From contig JAEYSH010000158.1 in NCBI GenBank assembly GCA_023434825.1, positions 1 through 21,675 on the forward strand: 21,675 nt of DNA, in the 5' to 3' direction. The notes under the pieces were generated by a model, which was not told the DNA's origin, made no database searches, and saw nothing but the letters and a program-made list of their open reading frames with translations. Below, piece by piece: positions 1 to 6,797 of this stretch. How positions within the stretch are numbered: the stretch's first letter is position 1; each line of letters begins with the position of its first letter. The position numbers and the translations under genes are program-made. The stretch comes from Methanobacteriota archaeon. GTDB taxonomy: Archaea > Methanobacteriota > Methanobacteria > Methanobacteriales > Methanobacteriaceae.

Positions 1-362
1 AAATTTATGAAGAGAGTGGAATACATACTTTATTTGCAACACTTGATCATGTAAGCGCTATGATTGTAAAACGTTTGCTTGATGAAGCTTTTGCTGAGGG
101 AGTAATTGAAGAAGGTTCTGTTTTAGGTATAACTGGAAGAGCAGGTATAACTGGAAGAAAACCAAATTTAATTCTTGAATATTCCAAAGATAAATTTAAA
201 GATACTCTATTTGTATCTGATGCATTGGCAATGGGGGCAGCGGTTATGGCAAGGTGTATGAATTCAATAGGAACTCCACATATTCCTATTGGGGGAAGAC
301 AAGGAGGGCCTTGCATTTTAGGTCAAAGAAGGAAGCTTCAAAAACAAAAAGGAATGCAATGA
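1..362 (+). CDS. Methanogenesis marker protein 14-type (UPF0285/DUF2114), C-terminal part
   Basis: The reading frame is already open at base 3, so this is the last ~119 residues of a gene that begins before the window; the ATG at 60 is internal. The tail contains the Gly-rich stretch GITGRAGITGRKP, then a VSDALAMGAAVMARCMNSIGTP segment (seen in two parts) and a conserved-looking GGRQGGPCILGQRRK near the end. From memory this matches the C-terminus of the UPF0285 family called methanogenesis marker 14, which is restricted to methanogens and has no settled biochemical function; the fold resembles ASKHA-type ATPases. The family assignment is recognition, not a search result. It stops at TGA 360-362, and the next gene is convergent, 11 bases away. 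Confidence 0.72.
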   Translation, partial: IYEESGIHTLFATLDHVSAMIVKRLLDEAFAEGVIEEGSVLGITGRAGITGRKPNLILEYSKDKFKDTLFVSDALAMGAAVMARCMNSIGTPHIPIGGRQGGPCILGQRRKLQKQKGMQ

Positions 363-373
363 TTCCTTTTTAA

Positions 374-601
374 TTATTTTTTTACCCAATTTCCGGATTT
401 ATTTTTATGATATGATTGTTTTACAGCAGACCATGCAACTTTATGTGATACTTGCTCTCGTGATTCATTTCCTCTACGTTCTTTAGGCTCGCTATATTTA
501 TCCCATGCATTATTAAACGCTTTTAGATAAATTTCTTTTGCGTGTTCTGGTAAATTTTCTTTAACCTGTTCTGGCAAGTCTTCTTTATTTTTATAAGGCA
601 T
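374..601 (-). CDS. chaB: ChaB family protein
   Basis: A 75-residue protein that begins MPYKNKEDLPEQVKENLP and contains HAKEIYLKAFNNAWDKY and SHKVAWSAVKQSY, the characteristic pattern of the ChaB family (Pfam ChaB, about 60-80 aa). ChaB was first named as a regulator of the E. coli cation antiporter ChaA, but its real role is unclear; it is a small soluble helical protein. I place the start at the ATG at 601, not at the upstream in-frame ATG at 643, because TGGAGAT lies six bases upstream of 601 and the family normally starts MPY. No chaA-like neighbour is adjacent; the only CaCA exchanger is 16 kb away. Family call is firm, function is not. Confidence 0.9.
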   Translation of the reverse strand: MPYKNKEDLPEQVKENLPEHAKEIYLKAFNNAWDKYSEPKERRGNESREQVSHKVAWSAVKQSYHKNKSGNWVKK

Positions 602-799
602 ATTTTTATCTCCATTAAATGTTTTTTTAAAAGATTTGATCAAAATATGTAATAATATTTTCTAAATAATTAGTAATTTTTTTAAAGTATAACTTACTTA
701 ACTATAATCCACAGAAAATCCAAACTTAAAATCATTTAATAGGCTTTATTTGCAATTTAAAAGTTGTATACATAATTATTTTTCATAGTGAGGGTGCAC

Positions 800-958
800 A
801 TGTTTAATGAACGGAAATGGACAGTTAAATGTGAAAATTGTCATAAAGATATGGTATATCTTAAAATTTATATGGAAACTGTAAACGGAACTAATGAATT
901 AATAATGGAACATTTTAACCAATGTGAACATTGTTATCATCTAAATAATGAATTTTAA
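800..958 (+). CDS. Small two-CxxC zinc-ribbon protein (52 aa), hypothetical
   Basis: Starts ATG at 800 and stops TAA at 956-958. A good ribosome-binding site, GAGGGTG (790-796), sits three to four bases upstream. The product has two knuckles, CENC at residues 11-14 and CEHC at 42-45, separated by a beta-rich stretch (MVYLKIYMETVNGTNEL), as expected for a small zinc ribbon that folds around one Zn ion. No named family is recognised. It is transcribed alone, divergently from ChaB. Coding status rests on the SD, the paired CxxC motifs and a normal amino-acid composition. Confidence 0.6.
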   Translation: MFNERKWTVKCENCHKDMVYLKIYMETVNGTNELIMEHFNQCEHCYHLNNEF

Positions 959-966
959 AGCGAAGG

Positions 967-1159
967 ATGAATAAAAGGAATATATTACCTCAAAAATAAA
1001 AAAATGAATGGTTGAACAAGCCAGGAAAATAATGCTAATGAAGATGTCATTTGTATAATTAAAAGTCTTCCGAGGGAAGAATTTAGAACTACAGTTGATA
1101 TTGCGGAATCATTTGGAGAAGAAACTAGGAGGACCTTGAATTACAAAGCTGGATTATAA
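967..1159 (+). pseudogene. Possible decayed small gene downstream of the zinc-ribbon ORF
   Basis: One frame reads ATG (1004) Asn Gly stop, then stays open from 1016 to TAA 1157-1159 as a coding-looking peptide that includes IIKSLPREEFRTTVDIAES and ETRRTLNYKAGL. No start codon or SD precedes the open part. A separate short start, MNKRNILPQK then stop, lies at 967 in another frame just upstream. The pattern fits a small gene broken by a nonsense change and/or frameshift. No family recognised; chance is a real alternative. Confidence 0.22.
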
Positions 1160-1195
1160 TAATAAAATAAGAACTTTATAAAATTTAATTTTTAA

Positions 1196-1287
1196 GCAGA
1201 TTAATTTTTATTTTTTCACTAAAATTAGATTATCTATCATAGTTTTTCCTATTTTAATTATCTGGAAGTTATTTTTTAATAATCTGC
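1196..1287. repeat. Separated inverted repeat GCAGATTA / TAATCTGC in the permease leader
   Basis: GCAGATTA at 1196-1203 pairs perfectly with TAATCTGC at 1280-1287, leaving a loop of about 76 bases. The gap between the relic and the permease (1160-1406) otherwise shows only AT-rich, promoter-like sequence. The same GCAGATT core makes the hairpin just after the permease stop (2791-2811), so the gene is bracketed by this motif. A biological role is not shown. Confidence 0.35.
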
Positions 1288-1392
1288 CTTTTATAACCAA
1301 TATATTTGATATCTCATTATACTAAATATAATGATTAATAATTATAAAATAATTTTATATTATGGTAATCCCTTAAATAAACTGTTAAAATT

Positions 1393-1399
1393 AAGGAGG
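1393..1399 (+). promoter_or_regulatory. Strong ribosome-binding site with an ACG at the start position
   Basis: AAGGAGG is the best SD in the region. Seven bases after it (CTTTTAA) comes ACG at 1407-1409, in frame with the permease. The first in-frame ATG is 60 bases further on, at 1467, and has no SD of its own. This decides between two readings of the permease start (see the gene). Confidence 0.7.
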
Positions 1400-1466
1400 C
1401 TTTTAAACGAATTTAAACTTAAAGAATTTAGGAATACCATTATCTATAATTGCTTTTATTGTTGTT

Positions 1467-2783
1467 ATGTTAATTCCTATGGATGGTTTAAGTTTTTCTG
1501 GTCATGCAGCTATTGCATTGCTTGTTTTTGCTGTTATAATGTGGGCGACTGAGGCATTACATTTAGCCGTTACGTCTCTAATTATATTATTTATACAACC
1601 TATAATTGGTGTTGAAAGTTTTAATAATGCAGTCATTGGCTTTGCAAATCCCATAATTTTTCTTATGATAGGTGGTTTCATTATAGCAGAAGCAATCCGG
1701 AAAAGTGGGTTAGCCACACGTTTAACCTACGCAATGCTTAATAGATTTGGAACTACTCCTGACAGAAGTATATTCGTTGCAGTATTCTCTACGGGGTTAC
1801 TATCTGCTTGGATTGAAAACGTGGTAGCTTTTGCTATGCTTCTTCCAATTATTAAAGAAATTGTTCCTCTCATGGGAGTAAATGATCCAGAAAAGGGTAA
1901 TAGTAATTTTGCTAAAGCAATGATACTTGGGGCATCATTTGGTTCGCTAGCAGGCGGTTTCGCTACTGAAATAGGAACGGCTCCTAACTTAATGGCAGCA
2001 GCGTATACTGGAATTCCATTTGCAAGCTGGATGGTATTTGGACTTCCATTATCAATAATAATGATGTTGATTATCTGGAAACTATTAGGAAGAATATTTA
2101 AACCAGAAGTAGATGGAATAATAGGTGGAATGGACACAATAAACTCAAAAATGCAGAGTTTAGGACCAATGTCCAAGAATGAAAAGTTATCATTAGTTAT
2201 ATTGCTTTTTACTATTGGATTATGGGTTACCACCAGTTGGACAGGATTAAACAGTTATTCTATAGCTTTAATAGGGGCAGTATTATTCTTTGCATTTAAA
2301 GTTGTCGAATGGCAAGATGCGCAAAATGGTGTAGATTGGGGATTAATCATCTTCTTTGGAGGGGCTTTATCCCTTGGAGCAGCATTATTGAACACAGGGG
2401 CAGCCAGTTGGCTCATAACAGACATAGTCAGCTTATTAGGATCTAACCCATCTACATTGCTCATAACTGTAGTATTAATGGTTATCGCAGTTTGTATAAC
2501 ACAAGTAATGTCTAATATTGCACTATCTGCAATATTAATACCATTATCAGTAACATTAGCCGCAGCTCAAGGACAACCTATTGGAACATACGCAGTACCT
2601 GTAGCAATTGCATGTAGCCTTTCATTTATGCTACCAATGGCTGATCCAACTGTAGCTATGGCTTATGGTTCGGGGTACGTTAAAATCAAAGAAATACTTA
2701 AAGCAGGAGTGCCCTTGGTGATAATAGGAATTATAATAGCTATAATTATATTATTCACCATTGGAAAACCATTCCTTGGATAA
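1467..2783 (+). CDS. SLC13/DASS-type anion permease (ArsB/NhaD superfamily)
   Basis: At least 438 residues, almost entirely hydrophobic, about 10-12 membrane segments in two inverted halves. Two helix-breaking motifs mark the family: AWIENVVAFAMLLPI in the first half (around residue 80) and TQVMSNIALSAILIPL in the second (around 350). The second matches the SNT-type substrate/Na+ motif of DASS carriers; in the first, Glu stands where Ser is usual. Likely a sodium-coupled importer of a di- or tricarboxylate, sulfate or similar anion; the substrate cannot be read from sequence. I give the first ATG as the conservative start, but the frame is open back to an ACG at 1407 placed ideally after AAGGAGG, adding a stretch with GIPLSIIAFIVV that would complete the first membrane helix. 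The listed start is therefore probably too short. Transcribed alone, ends at a hairpin terminator. Confidence 0.85.
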   Translation: MLIPMDGLSFSGHAAIALLVFAVIMWATEALHLAVTSLIILFIQPIIGVESFNNAVIGFANPIIFLMIGGFIIAEAIRKSGLATRLTYAMLNRFGTTPDRSIFVAVFSTGLLSAWIENVVAFAMLLPIIKEIVPLMGVNDPEKGNSNFAKAMILGASFGSLAGGFATEIGTAPNLMAAAYTGIPFASWMVFGLPLSIIMMLIIWKLLGRIFKPEVDGIIGGMDTINSKMQSLGPMSKNEKLSLVILLFTIGLWVTTSWTGLNSYSIALIGAVLFFAFKVVEWQDAQNGVDWGLIIFFGGALSLGAALLNTGAASWLITDIVSLLGSNPSTLLITVVLMVIAVCITQVMSNIALSAILIPLSVTLAAAQGQPIGTYAVPVAIACSLSFMLPMADPTVAMAYGSGYVKIKEILKAGVPLVIIGIIIAIIILFTIGKPFLG

Positions 2784-2790
2784 AAAAAGA

Positions 2791-2825
2791 TTGCAGATTA
2801 AGAATCTGCAACATATTTTATTTTT
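2791..2825 (+). terminator. Hairpin terminator after the permease
   Basis: TTGCAGATT (2791-2799) pairs with AATCTGCAA (2803-2811) around a three-base loop, eight bases after the stop codon, followed by the T-rich tract ATTTTATTTTT (2815-2825). Confidence 0.7.
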
Positions 2826-2868
2826 AGAATAAAAAAAATTTTTAAAATCCCAAGAAAATCAAAGCCAG

Positions 2869-3059
2869 AAAAAATCTTCGATTTTCGTGGCATGCAAAAA
2901 TTCATGGATTTTTGCGGTTGAAAAATATGATTTTTCAAACATCAAAAAACAATGTTTTTTAAAAGCCTTCGAACATTCATATTCGAGGTATTAAAAATTC
3001 ATTTTTAAAAACCCTGAAAAATCAAAAAGATTTTCGGGGCTCAAAAAACGAAGTTTTTT
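2869..3059. repeat. Micro-hairpin cluster 1, between the convergent permease and htpX genes
   Basis: Successive short palindromes: AAAATC/GATTTT with loop TTC (2871-2885); GCAAAAAT/ATTTTTGC (2894-2915); TTGAAAAAT/ATTTTTCAA with loop ATG (2918-2938); AAAAAAC/GTTTTTT with loop AAT (2944-2960); a weaker TCGAA-type hairpin (2967-2987); TTAAAAAT/ATTTTTAA (2991-3008); an AAAATC/GATTTT hairpin with CCC/GGGG flanks (3012-3038); and AAAAAAC/GTTTTTT with loop GAA (3043-3059). The last contains the htpX stop codon. Sequences differ but architecture repeats. No coding frame spans it. Related clusters lie at 7593-7776 and 20354-20495. Confidence 0.75.
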
Positions 3060-3921
3060 AAAAGCTTCTTAACTCTTCTAATCTTTTAATTCTTTCTTCC
3101 ATTGGTGGATGAGTTGAAAATATGTTTAACAGTGTTTTTCCTTTACCACCAAATGGATTAACTATGAACATATGGGCAGTTGCAGGGTTTGCATCCATTG
3201 GTCTATTATTAACTCCCATTTGAAGCTTTCTAAGAGCATCTGCTAAAGCCCATGGTTTTCCTGAGATTTGTGCACCACTTTCATCAGCTTTATATTCTCT
3301 TGATCTACTTATTGCAAGCTGAACCATCATTGCAGCTATTGGTGCCAAAATTGACATTGCGATGATTCCAATTAATCCTCCGTCATCATCTCCTCCACCA
3401 CCAAAAATTGCAAAGAATCTAGCATAATCTGCGATTATAAATATAGCTCCAGCTATAGTTGCCGCTATGGCACTTATCAAGATATCTCTATTTTTTACGT
3501 GCCCAAGCTCATGAGCAAGAACTCCTTCAAGCTCATCTCTATTTAATAGGCTAAGTATTCCTGTTGTAACTGCAACTACTGCTTTTTTAGGGTTTCTACC
3601 TGTTGCAAATGCATTTGGAGTGCTACTTTCCACAATTGCAACTTTAGGTTTAGGAATTCCTGCATTTTGTGCTAATTCCGATACAATTGAATGAAGTTCT
3701 GGAGCTTCAGCTTCTGAAACCTCTCTGGCCCCATACATCTTAAGTACAATTTTATCCGAATAGAAATAGGATCCAAAATTCATTGCAAATGAAATTATGA
3801 ATCCAATTAATACTCCTCCTAAAAATCCTATTTTAAAGAAGGATCCTATTAAACCGCATACTCCCATTAAAAGGAATGTTAATACGGTAAATAGGGCTAT
3901 TATTTTGAGTTTTGAAAACAT
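3058..3921 (-). CDS. htpX: HtpX-type M48 membrane metalloprotease
   Basis: 287 residues, the usual length. Two N-terminal membrane segments (about 6-28 and 33-52) precede the cytoplasmic catalytic part. The zinc motif HELGH is at residues 137-141, with H137 and H141 as ligands and E138 as the general base; E209 in SREYKAD is the expected third ligand. Two more hydrophobic segments (about 149-173 and 182-205) follow. HtpX homologues degrade damaged or misfolded membrane proteins. Start ATG at 3921 is supported by GGTGAT seven bases upstream. Divergent from cobY (92-base gap) and ending inside hairpin cluster 1, so it is probably monocistronic. Confidence 0.95.
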   Translation of the reverse strand: MFSKLKIIALFTVLTFLLMGVCGLIGSFFKIGFLGGVLIGFIISFAMNFGSYFYSDKIVLKMYGAREVSEAEAPELHSIVSELAQNAGIPKPKVAIVESSTPNAFATGRNPKKAVVAVTTGILSLLNRDELEGVLAHELGHVKNRDILISAIAATIAGAIFIIADYARFFAIFGGGGDDDGGLIGIIAMSILAPIAAMMVQLAISRSREYKADESGAQISGKPWALADALRKLQMGVNNRPMDANPATAHMFIVNPFGGKGKTLLNIFSTHPPMEERIKRLEELRSF

Positions 3922-4000
3922 CTGGTTATCACCACAGTTTTTTATTTTTACTTACATTTAGTTAGAAATTTATTTTAGCAAATGGTATTAGAAAGACTGG

Positions 4001-4009
4001 ATATATAAA
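4001..4009 (+). promoter_or_regulatory. TATA box for cobY
   Basis: ATATATAAA is a strong archaeal TATA box. Its centre is only about 10 bases before the ATG at 4014, so transcription would be expected to start near 4030, after that ATG. This argues for the GTG at 4038 as the real start of CobY. Confidence 0.55.
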
Positions 4010-4013
4010 CTTT

Positions 4014-4622
4014 ATGCTTAATTTGGATAAGAAAGAAGTGGTCACAGCTTTGGTAATGGCTGGTGGAAAGGGCAGCAGGTTGGATTATGAACATGAAAAA
4101 CCCTTGATAACCATAAATAAAAAGCCCATGATCCTTTATGTAATCGATGCTTTGAAATCATCTGAAAAAATAGATAATATAGTTGTTGCCACTAGTAAAA
4201 ATACTCCAAAAACCACTGAATTTCTTAAAAAAATGGATATTTCTACGATTGTAACTTCTGGTGATGATTATATAGAAGATCTTGGATTTCTCCTCTCTAA
4301 ATTTAAAGAAAATGACATTTTGATTACCATAACTGCAGATTTACCTCGTATAACTTCTGAAATTTTAGATTATGTCATTTATAAATATGAAAATTCTAAA
4401 GATCCAGCTATGAGTGTAATGATTCCGGCAGAACTTTTTAAAGAATATGGCCTAAAACCTACTTCTATATTCAATAATTTGGTGCCTTCGGGATTAAATA
4501 TATTAAGAGGTATTAACAAGACACAAAATGAGGAAGTTTTAATTATTTCTAAAATAGAACTTGCCTTAAACATAAATACATGTGAGGACATAAAGCTTCT
4601 TAAGGAAATCATGGGTGATTAA
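4014..4622 (+). CDS. cobY: GTP:adenosylcobinamide-phosphate guanylyltransferase
   Basis: A small NTP-transferase. The N-terminal nucleotide-binding signature ALVMAGGKGSRL is followed by EKPLITINKKPMILYVIDAL, then SGDDYIEDL, an ITADLP segment and LVPSGLNIL, all matching the archaeal CobY family (about 195-200 aa) rather than bacterial CobU. CobY attaches GMP to adenosylcobinamide phosphate in the cobamide nucleotide-loop pathway, which methanogens need for the corrinoid methyltransferase Mtr. The listed ATG at 4014 has no SD and lies almost on the TATA box; family alignment and promoter spacing favour the in-frame GTG at 4038, giving 194 residues. The PRC-barrel gene starts at the next base after the stop, so the two form an operon. 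Confidence 0.87.
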   Translation: MLNLDKKEVVTALVMAGGKGSRLDYEHEKPLITINKKPMILYVIDALKSSEKIDNIVVATSKNTPKTTEFLKKMDISTIVTSGDDYIEDLGFLLSKFKENDILITITADLPRITSEILDYVIYKYENSKDPAMSVMIPAELFKEYGLKPTSIFNNLVPSGLNILRGINKTQNEEVLIISKIELALNINTCEDIKLLKEIMGD

Positions 4623-4895
4623 ATGAATGAAGAAAGAAAACTCATTAAAGGGGAAGAAAAAATCTGGAGTGAAATTAAGGGATATCAAGTTGCAACCAAT
4701 AATGCAAGGATACTTGGCGAACTTGATGAACTCATAATAAACGGCAAAACTGGAAAAATCACTGATGTTGTAATCAAAGTTGAAAAAGGCCGAAATATAA
4801 ATGTTAAAGGCGCAAAGAAGAAAGGAGAACATCTACTTGTTCCATTTGGGAAGGTAGAGAAAGTAGGTGAATTTATAATAATATCTGAATCCTAA
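4623..4895 (+). CDS. PRC-barrel domain protein
   Basis: 90 residues. A basic/acidic N-terminus leads into a compact beta-barrel-like pattern: GYQVATNNARILGELDEL, then GKTGKITDVVIKVEKG, a Lys-rich GAKKKGEHLLVPFGKVEKV and the closing strand EFIIIS. This is the signature of PRC-barrel domains, which bind RNA or protein partners in ribosome maturation, photosynthetic centres and archaeal division-associated proteins (CdpB). The ATG directly follows the cobY TAA; GGTGATTAA (4615-4623) inside the end of cobY is its likely SD, so translation is probably coupled. Function beyond the fold is unknown, and no link to cobamide synthesis is evident. Confidence 0.82.
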   Translation: MNEERKLIKGEEKIWSEIKGYQVATNNARILGELDELIINGKTGKITDVVIKVEKGRNINVKGAKKKGEHLLVPFGKVEKVGEFIIISES

Positions 4896-4954
4896 TTCTT
4901 TTTCATTTCAATAATATTTTCAAAAATATTTAGTGATATATTTAGTTTGAAATA

Positions 4955-5452
4955 TTAAGGTCCTTTGTAAAAAGGATGTTCTACTGAATCTTTTTCACTT
5001 ATTATTTCATCAACAGATGGTTCATTAGTAAACGCCCTTCTTATAGCTAATTTCATAGCTTCATAATTATTTTTATATATTTTATCATTATCTTCAGCAT
5101 CTGGTTGAATTAAAACTCCACAGATTATACAAATATCTTCGGCTTCTTCTTCAGGAATAATTTCATTATAGACACTATCTACAACAGCCATAGCTATAGC
5201 TCTTTCTGCAGGTCCGTAAATCTTTACTACCTCTACCATTCCAGAAATTGAAAATTTAGGAACCATTAATGTTAATGGTTTTGCCATGAGATTCGGTGCT
5301 ATTAATGCAAAAAGGGATGTGTGTTTTTCTACTTGATTTGCAAGGGCATTAGCAAATGCTTGTCCAACATAACCTTCTTTATCACCAATTAAGAGATCAA
5401 TGTGTGCAACTTCATTTCCTTCTCCAACACGTGCTTCACCATTTAGATACAT
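4955..5452 (-). CDS. fae: Formaldehyde-activating enzyme (Fae), stand-alone
   Basis: 165 residues, matching single-domain Fae. The start has the family signature GEGNEVAHIDLLIGDKEG with the catalytic His at residue 18, then GQAFANALANQ, HTSLFALIAPN and AKPLTLMVPK. Fae condenses formaldehyde with tetrahydromethanopterin to methylene-H4MPT. In methanogens, which do not grow on formaldehyde, it is usually linked to the ribulose-monophosphate route run toward pentose synthesis, often fused to hexulose-phosphate synthase (Hps). There is no Hps domain or neighbour here. A run of acidic residues (PEEEAEDICIICG) with CxxC near residue 112 is a variable-looking C-terminal feature. ATG at 5452 has TGAGGTAA seven bases upstream. 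Convergent with the PRC-barrel gene. Confidence 0.92.
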   Translation of the reverse strand: MYLNGEARVGEGNEVAHIDLLIGDKEGYVGQAFANALANQVEKHTSLFALIAPNLMAKPLTLMVPKFSISGMVEVVKIYGPAERAIAMAVVDSVYNEIIPEEEAEDICIICGVLIQPDAEDNDKIYKNNYEAMKLAIRRAFTNEPSVDEIISEKDSVEHPFYKGP

Positions 5453-5519
5453 AATATTACCTCAGATAATAATATGTAAATGAAAATAGTTAATATTTTT
5501 GGAGAATATTTTAATAAAA

Positions 5520-5566
5520 ATAATAAAAAAATAATTTAAATCATTGAATAGAGTTATTCAATGATT
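5520..5566 (-). terminator. Terminator of the sufC-sufB operon
   Basis: A perfect 12-bp stem, AATCATTGAATA (5539-5550) against TATTCAATGATT (5555-5566), with loop GAGT. Read on the minus strand it overlaps the sufB stop codon and is followed by a run of seven T (complement of 5525-5531). Confidence 0.8.
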
Positions 5567-6797
5567 ACATGCCTTTTAGGCTCATATCGAGCATTCTTTT
5601 AGTTTCATCAGCAAGTTCTTGAGGTAAACCAGTTATATCCATGCTTAAGAAACCTCTAACAATCATTGAAGCTGCTTCTTCTTCTGTTAGGCCTCTTGAC
5701 ATGAGGTAAAGTACTTCTTCTTCGGCTATTTTACCAACGGCTGCTTCGTGAGACATTTCAAGCTCTGTAGCGCTACCTTCAAGTTCAGGAACAGCATACA
5801 TCATAGAATCATCAGATAAAACTAATCCATGACATTCTAAATGTCCTTTAACATTTTGGGTTCTACCTGCAAGATGTCCTCGAGCGTAAATCTGGGACTG
5901 ATCTTTAGTAACTGCCCTTGAAATCATTTCAGTACTTGCTCCTTCACCTTCTAAAATTACACGAGATCCTGTATCAAGCAAAGAATCCTTTTGACCGCCT
6001 AAAATAGATTGGAATAGAACTTTTGAATTTTTACCGCTGCAATATGCAGTTGGGTAAGTTTGAATGCTTCTAACTGGACTTGTTAGTATATAATTGCTGA
6101 TATAAGTTGCATCATCTCCAACCATAATGCCTGTTCTAGGGCGTACATCTACCTGTTCAGCCCAGTTGTGAACCATTGTAAATGTAATTTTAGCTCCAGG
6201 TTTCAGGTAAAACTCAGAAACACCAACGTGAAGTGCAGAGCTTACATCTTCTCCAGTGGCACATCCTGTTATAATATGTAGTTCAGAATTTTCCTCTGCA
6301 ATTATAACATTATGAGCAGTCTGCATTACTTTTTCATCACCAATAAACATGCAAGCTTGCAGAGGGAATACCTCTTTTGAACCTGGTAATGATCTTATAA
6401 AGTAACCGCTGCTTCCTTCTTCTGCTTCTCTTATTGCAGTTTGAGCTGTATATTTATCAGTATCAGGAGCTACAGCTTTCCACATGTAGTCTTTTATCCA
6501 TTTGTATTTATCAAGAGCTACATTCATTCCCATTATTTCTACGCCTTCAGAGGCGCATGTAGTACAAACTCCACTTTGATCCATTTGAATAAATGTACCT
6601 GAACGCTCTTTTTCAGTAGGATCTACGCCTACTTTAAGTAAAGTATCCTGTACTTTTTTAGGAACTTCATTAGCTCTATTTACCCTTTCATGTTCTCCTG
6701 CTTCTTCTCTTATGAATTTTTCAAGATCAATGTCTTCTCCATAAAGAGCTTTCTTTTCTTGAGCTTTTTTTGCTCGTTCTAATGCACTCTGCAACAT
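5565..6797 (-). CDS. sufB: SufB/SufD-family scaffold protein (SmsB-like)
   Basis: 410 residues. A helical N-terminal section (1-70) leads to QSGVCTTCASEG with C78 and C81, then a long right-handed beta-helix region typical of SufB/SufD, and the C-terminal signature LEMSHEAAVGKI...LMSRGLTEEEAASMIVRGF. This subunit forms the scaffold on which SufC drives Fe-S cluster assembly. Around the assembly site the sequence resembles SufD (PELE...SHEAAVG, with the His) more than SufB: the position corresponding by eye to E. coli SufB Cys405 is not Cys. With only one scaffold gene beside SufC, this matches the two-gene SmsC-SmsB (minimal SUF-like) type described in methanogens. Start ATG 6797 lies inside the end of sufC (19-base overlap), implying coupled translation. 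Confidence 0.9.
   Translation of the reverse strand: MLQSALERAKKAQEKKALYGEDIDLEKFIREEAGEHERVNRANEVPKKVQDTLLKVGVDPTEKERSGTFIQMDQSGVCTTCASEGVEIMGMNVALDKYKWIKDYMWKAVAPDTDKYTAQTAIREAEEGSSGYFIRSLPGSKEVFPLQACMFIGDEKVMQTAHNVIIAEENSELHIITGCATGEDVSSALHVGVSEFYLKPGAKITFTMVHNWAEQVDVRPRTGIMVGDDATYISNYILTSPVRSIQTYPTAYCSGKNSKVLFQSILGGQKDSLLDTGSRVILEGEGASTEMISRAVTKDQSQIYARGHLAGRTQNVKGHLECHGLVLSDDSMMYAVPELEGSATELEMSHEAAVGKIAEEEVLYLMSRGLTEEEAASMIVRGFLSMDITGLPQELADETKRMLDMSLKGM

Noticed and set aside
1331..1552. A 73-codon plus-strand frame ahead of the permease
   Set aside because: Overlaps the permease in another frame, has no SD and an odd Cys/Tyr-rich end; it is a shadow of the permease leader and first helix.
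2869..3059. Hairpin clusters as CRISPR arrays
   Set aside because: No repeat unit is identical, there are no regular spacers and no cas gene is near.
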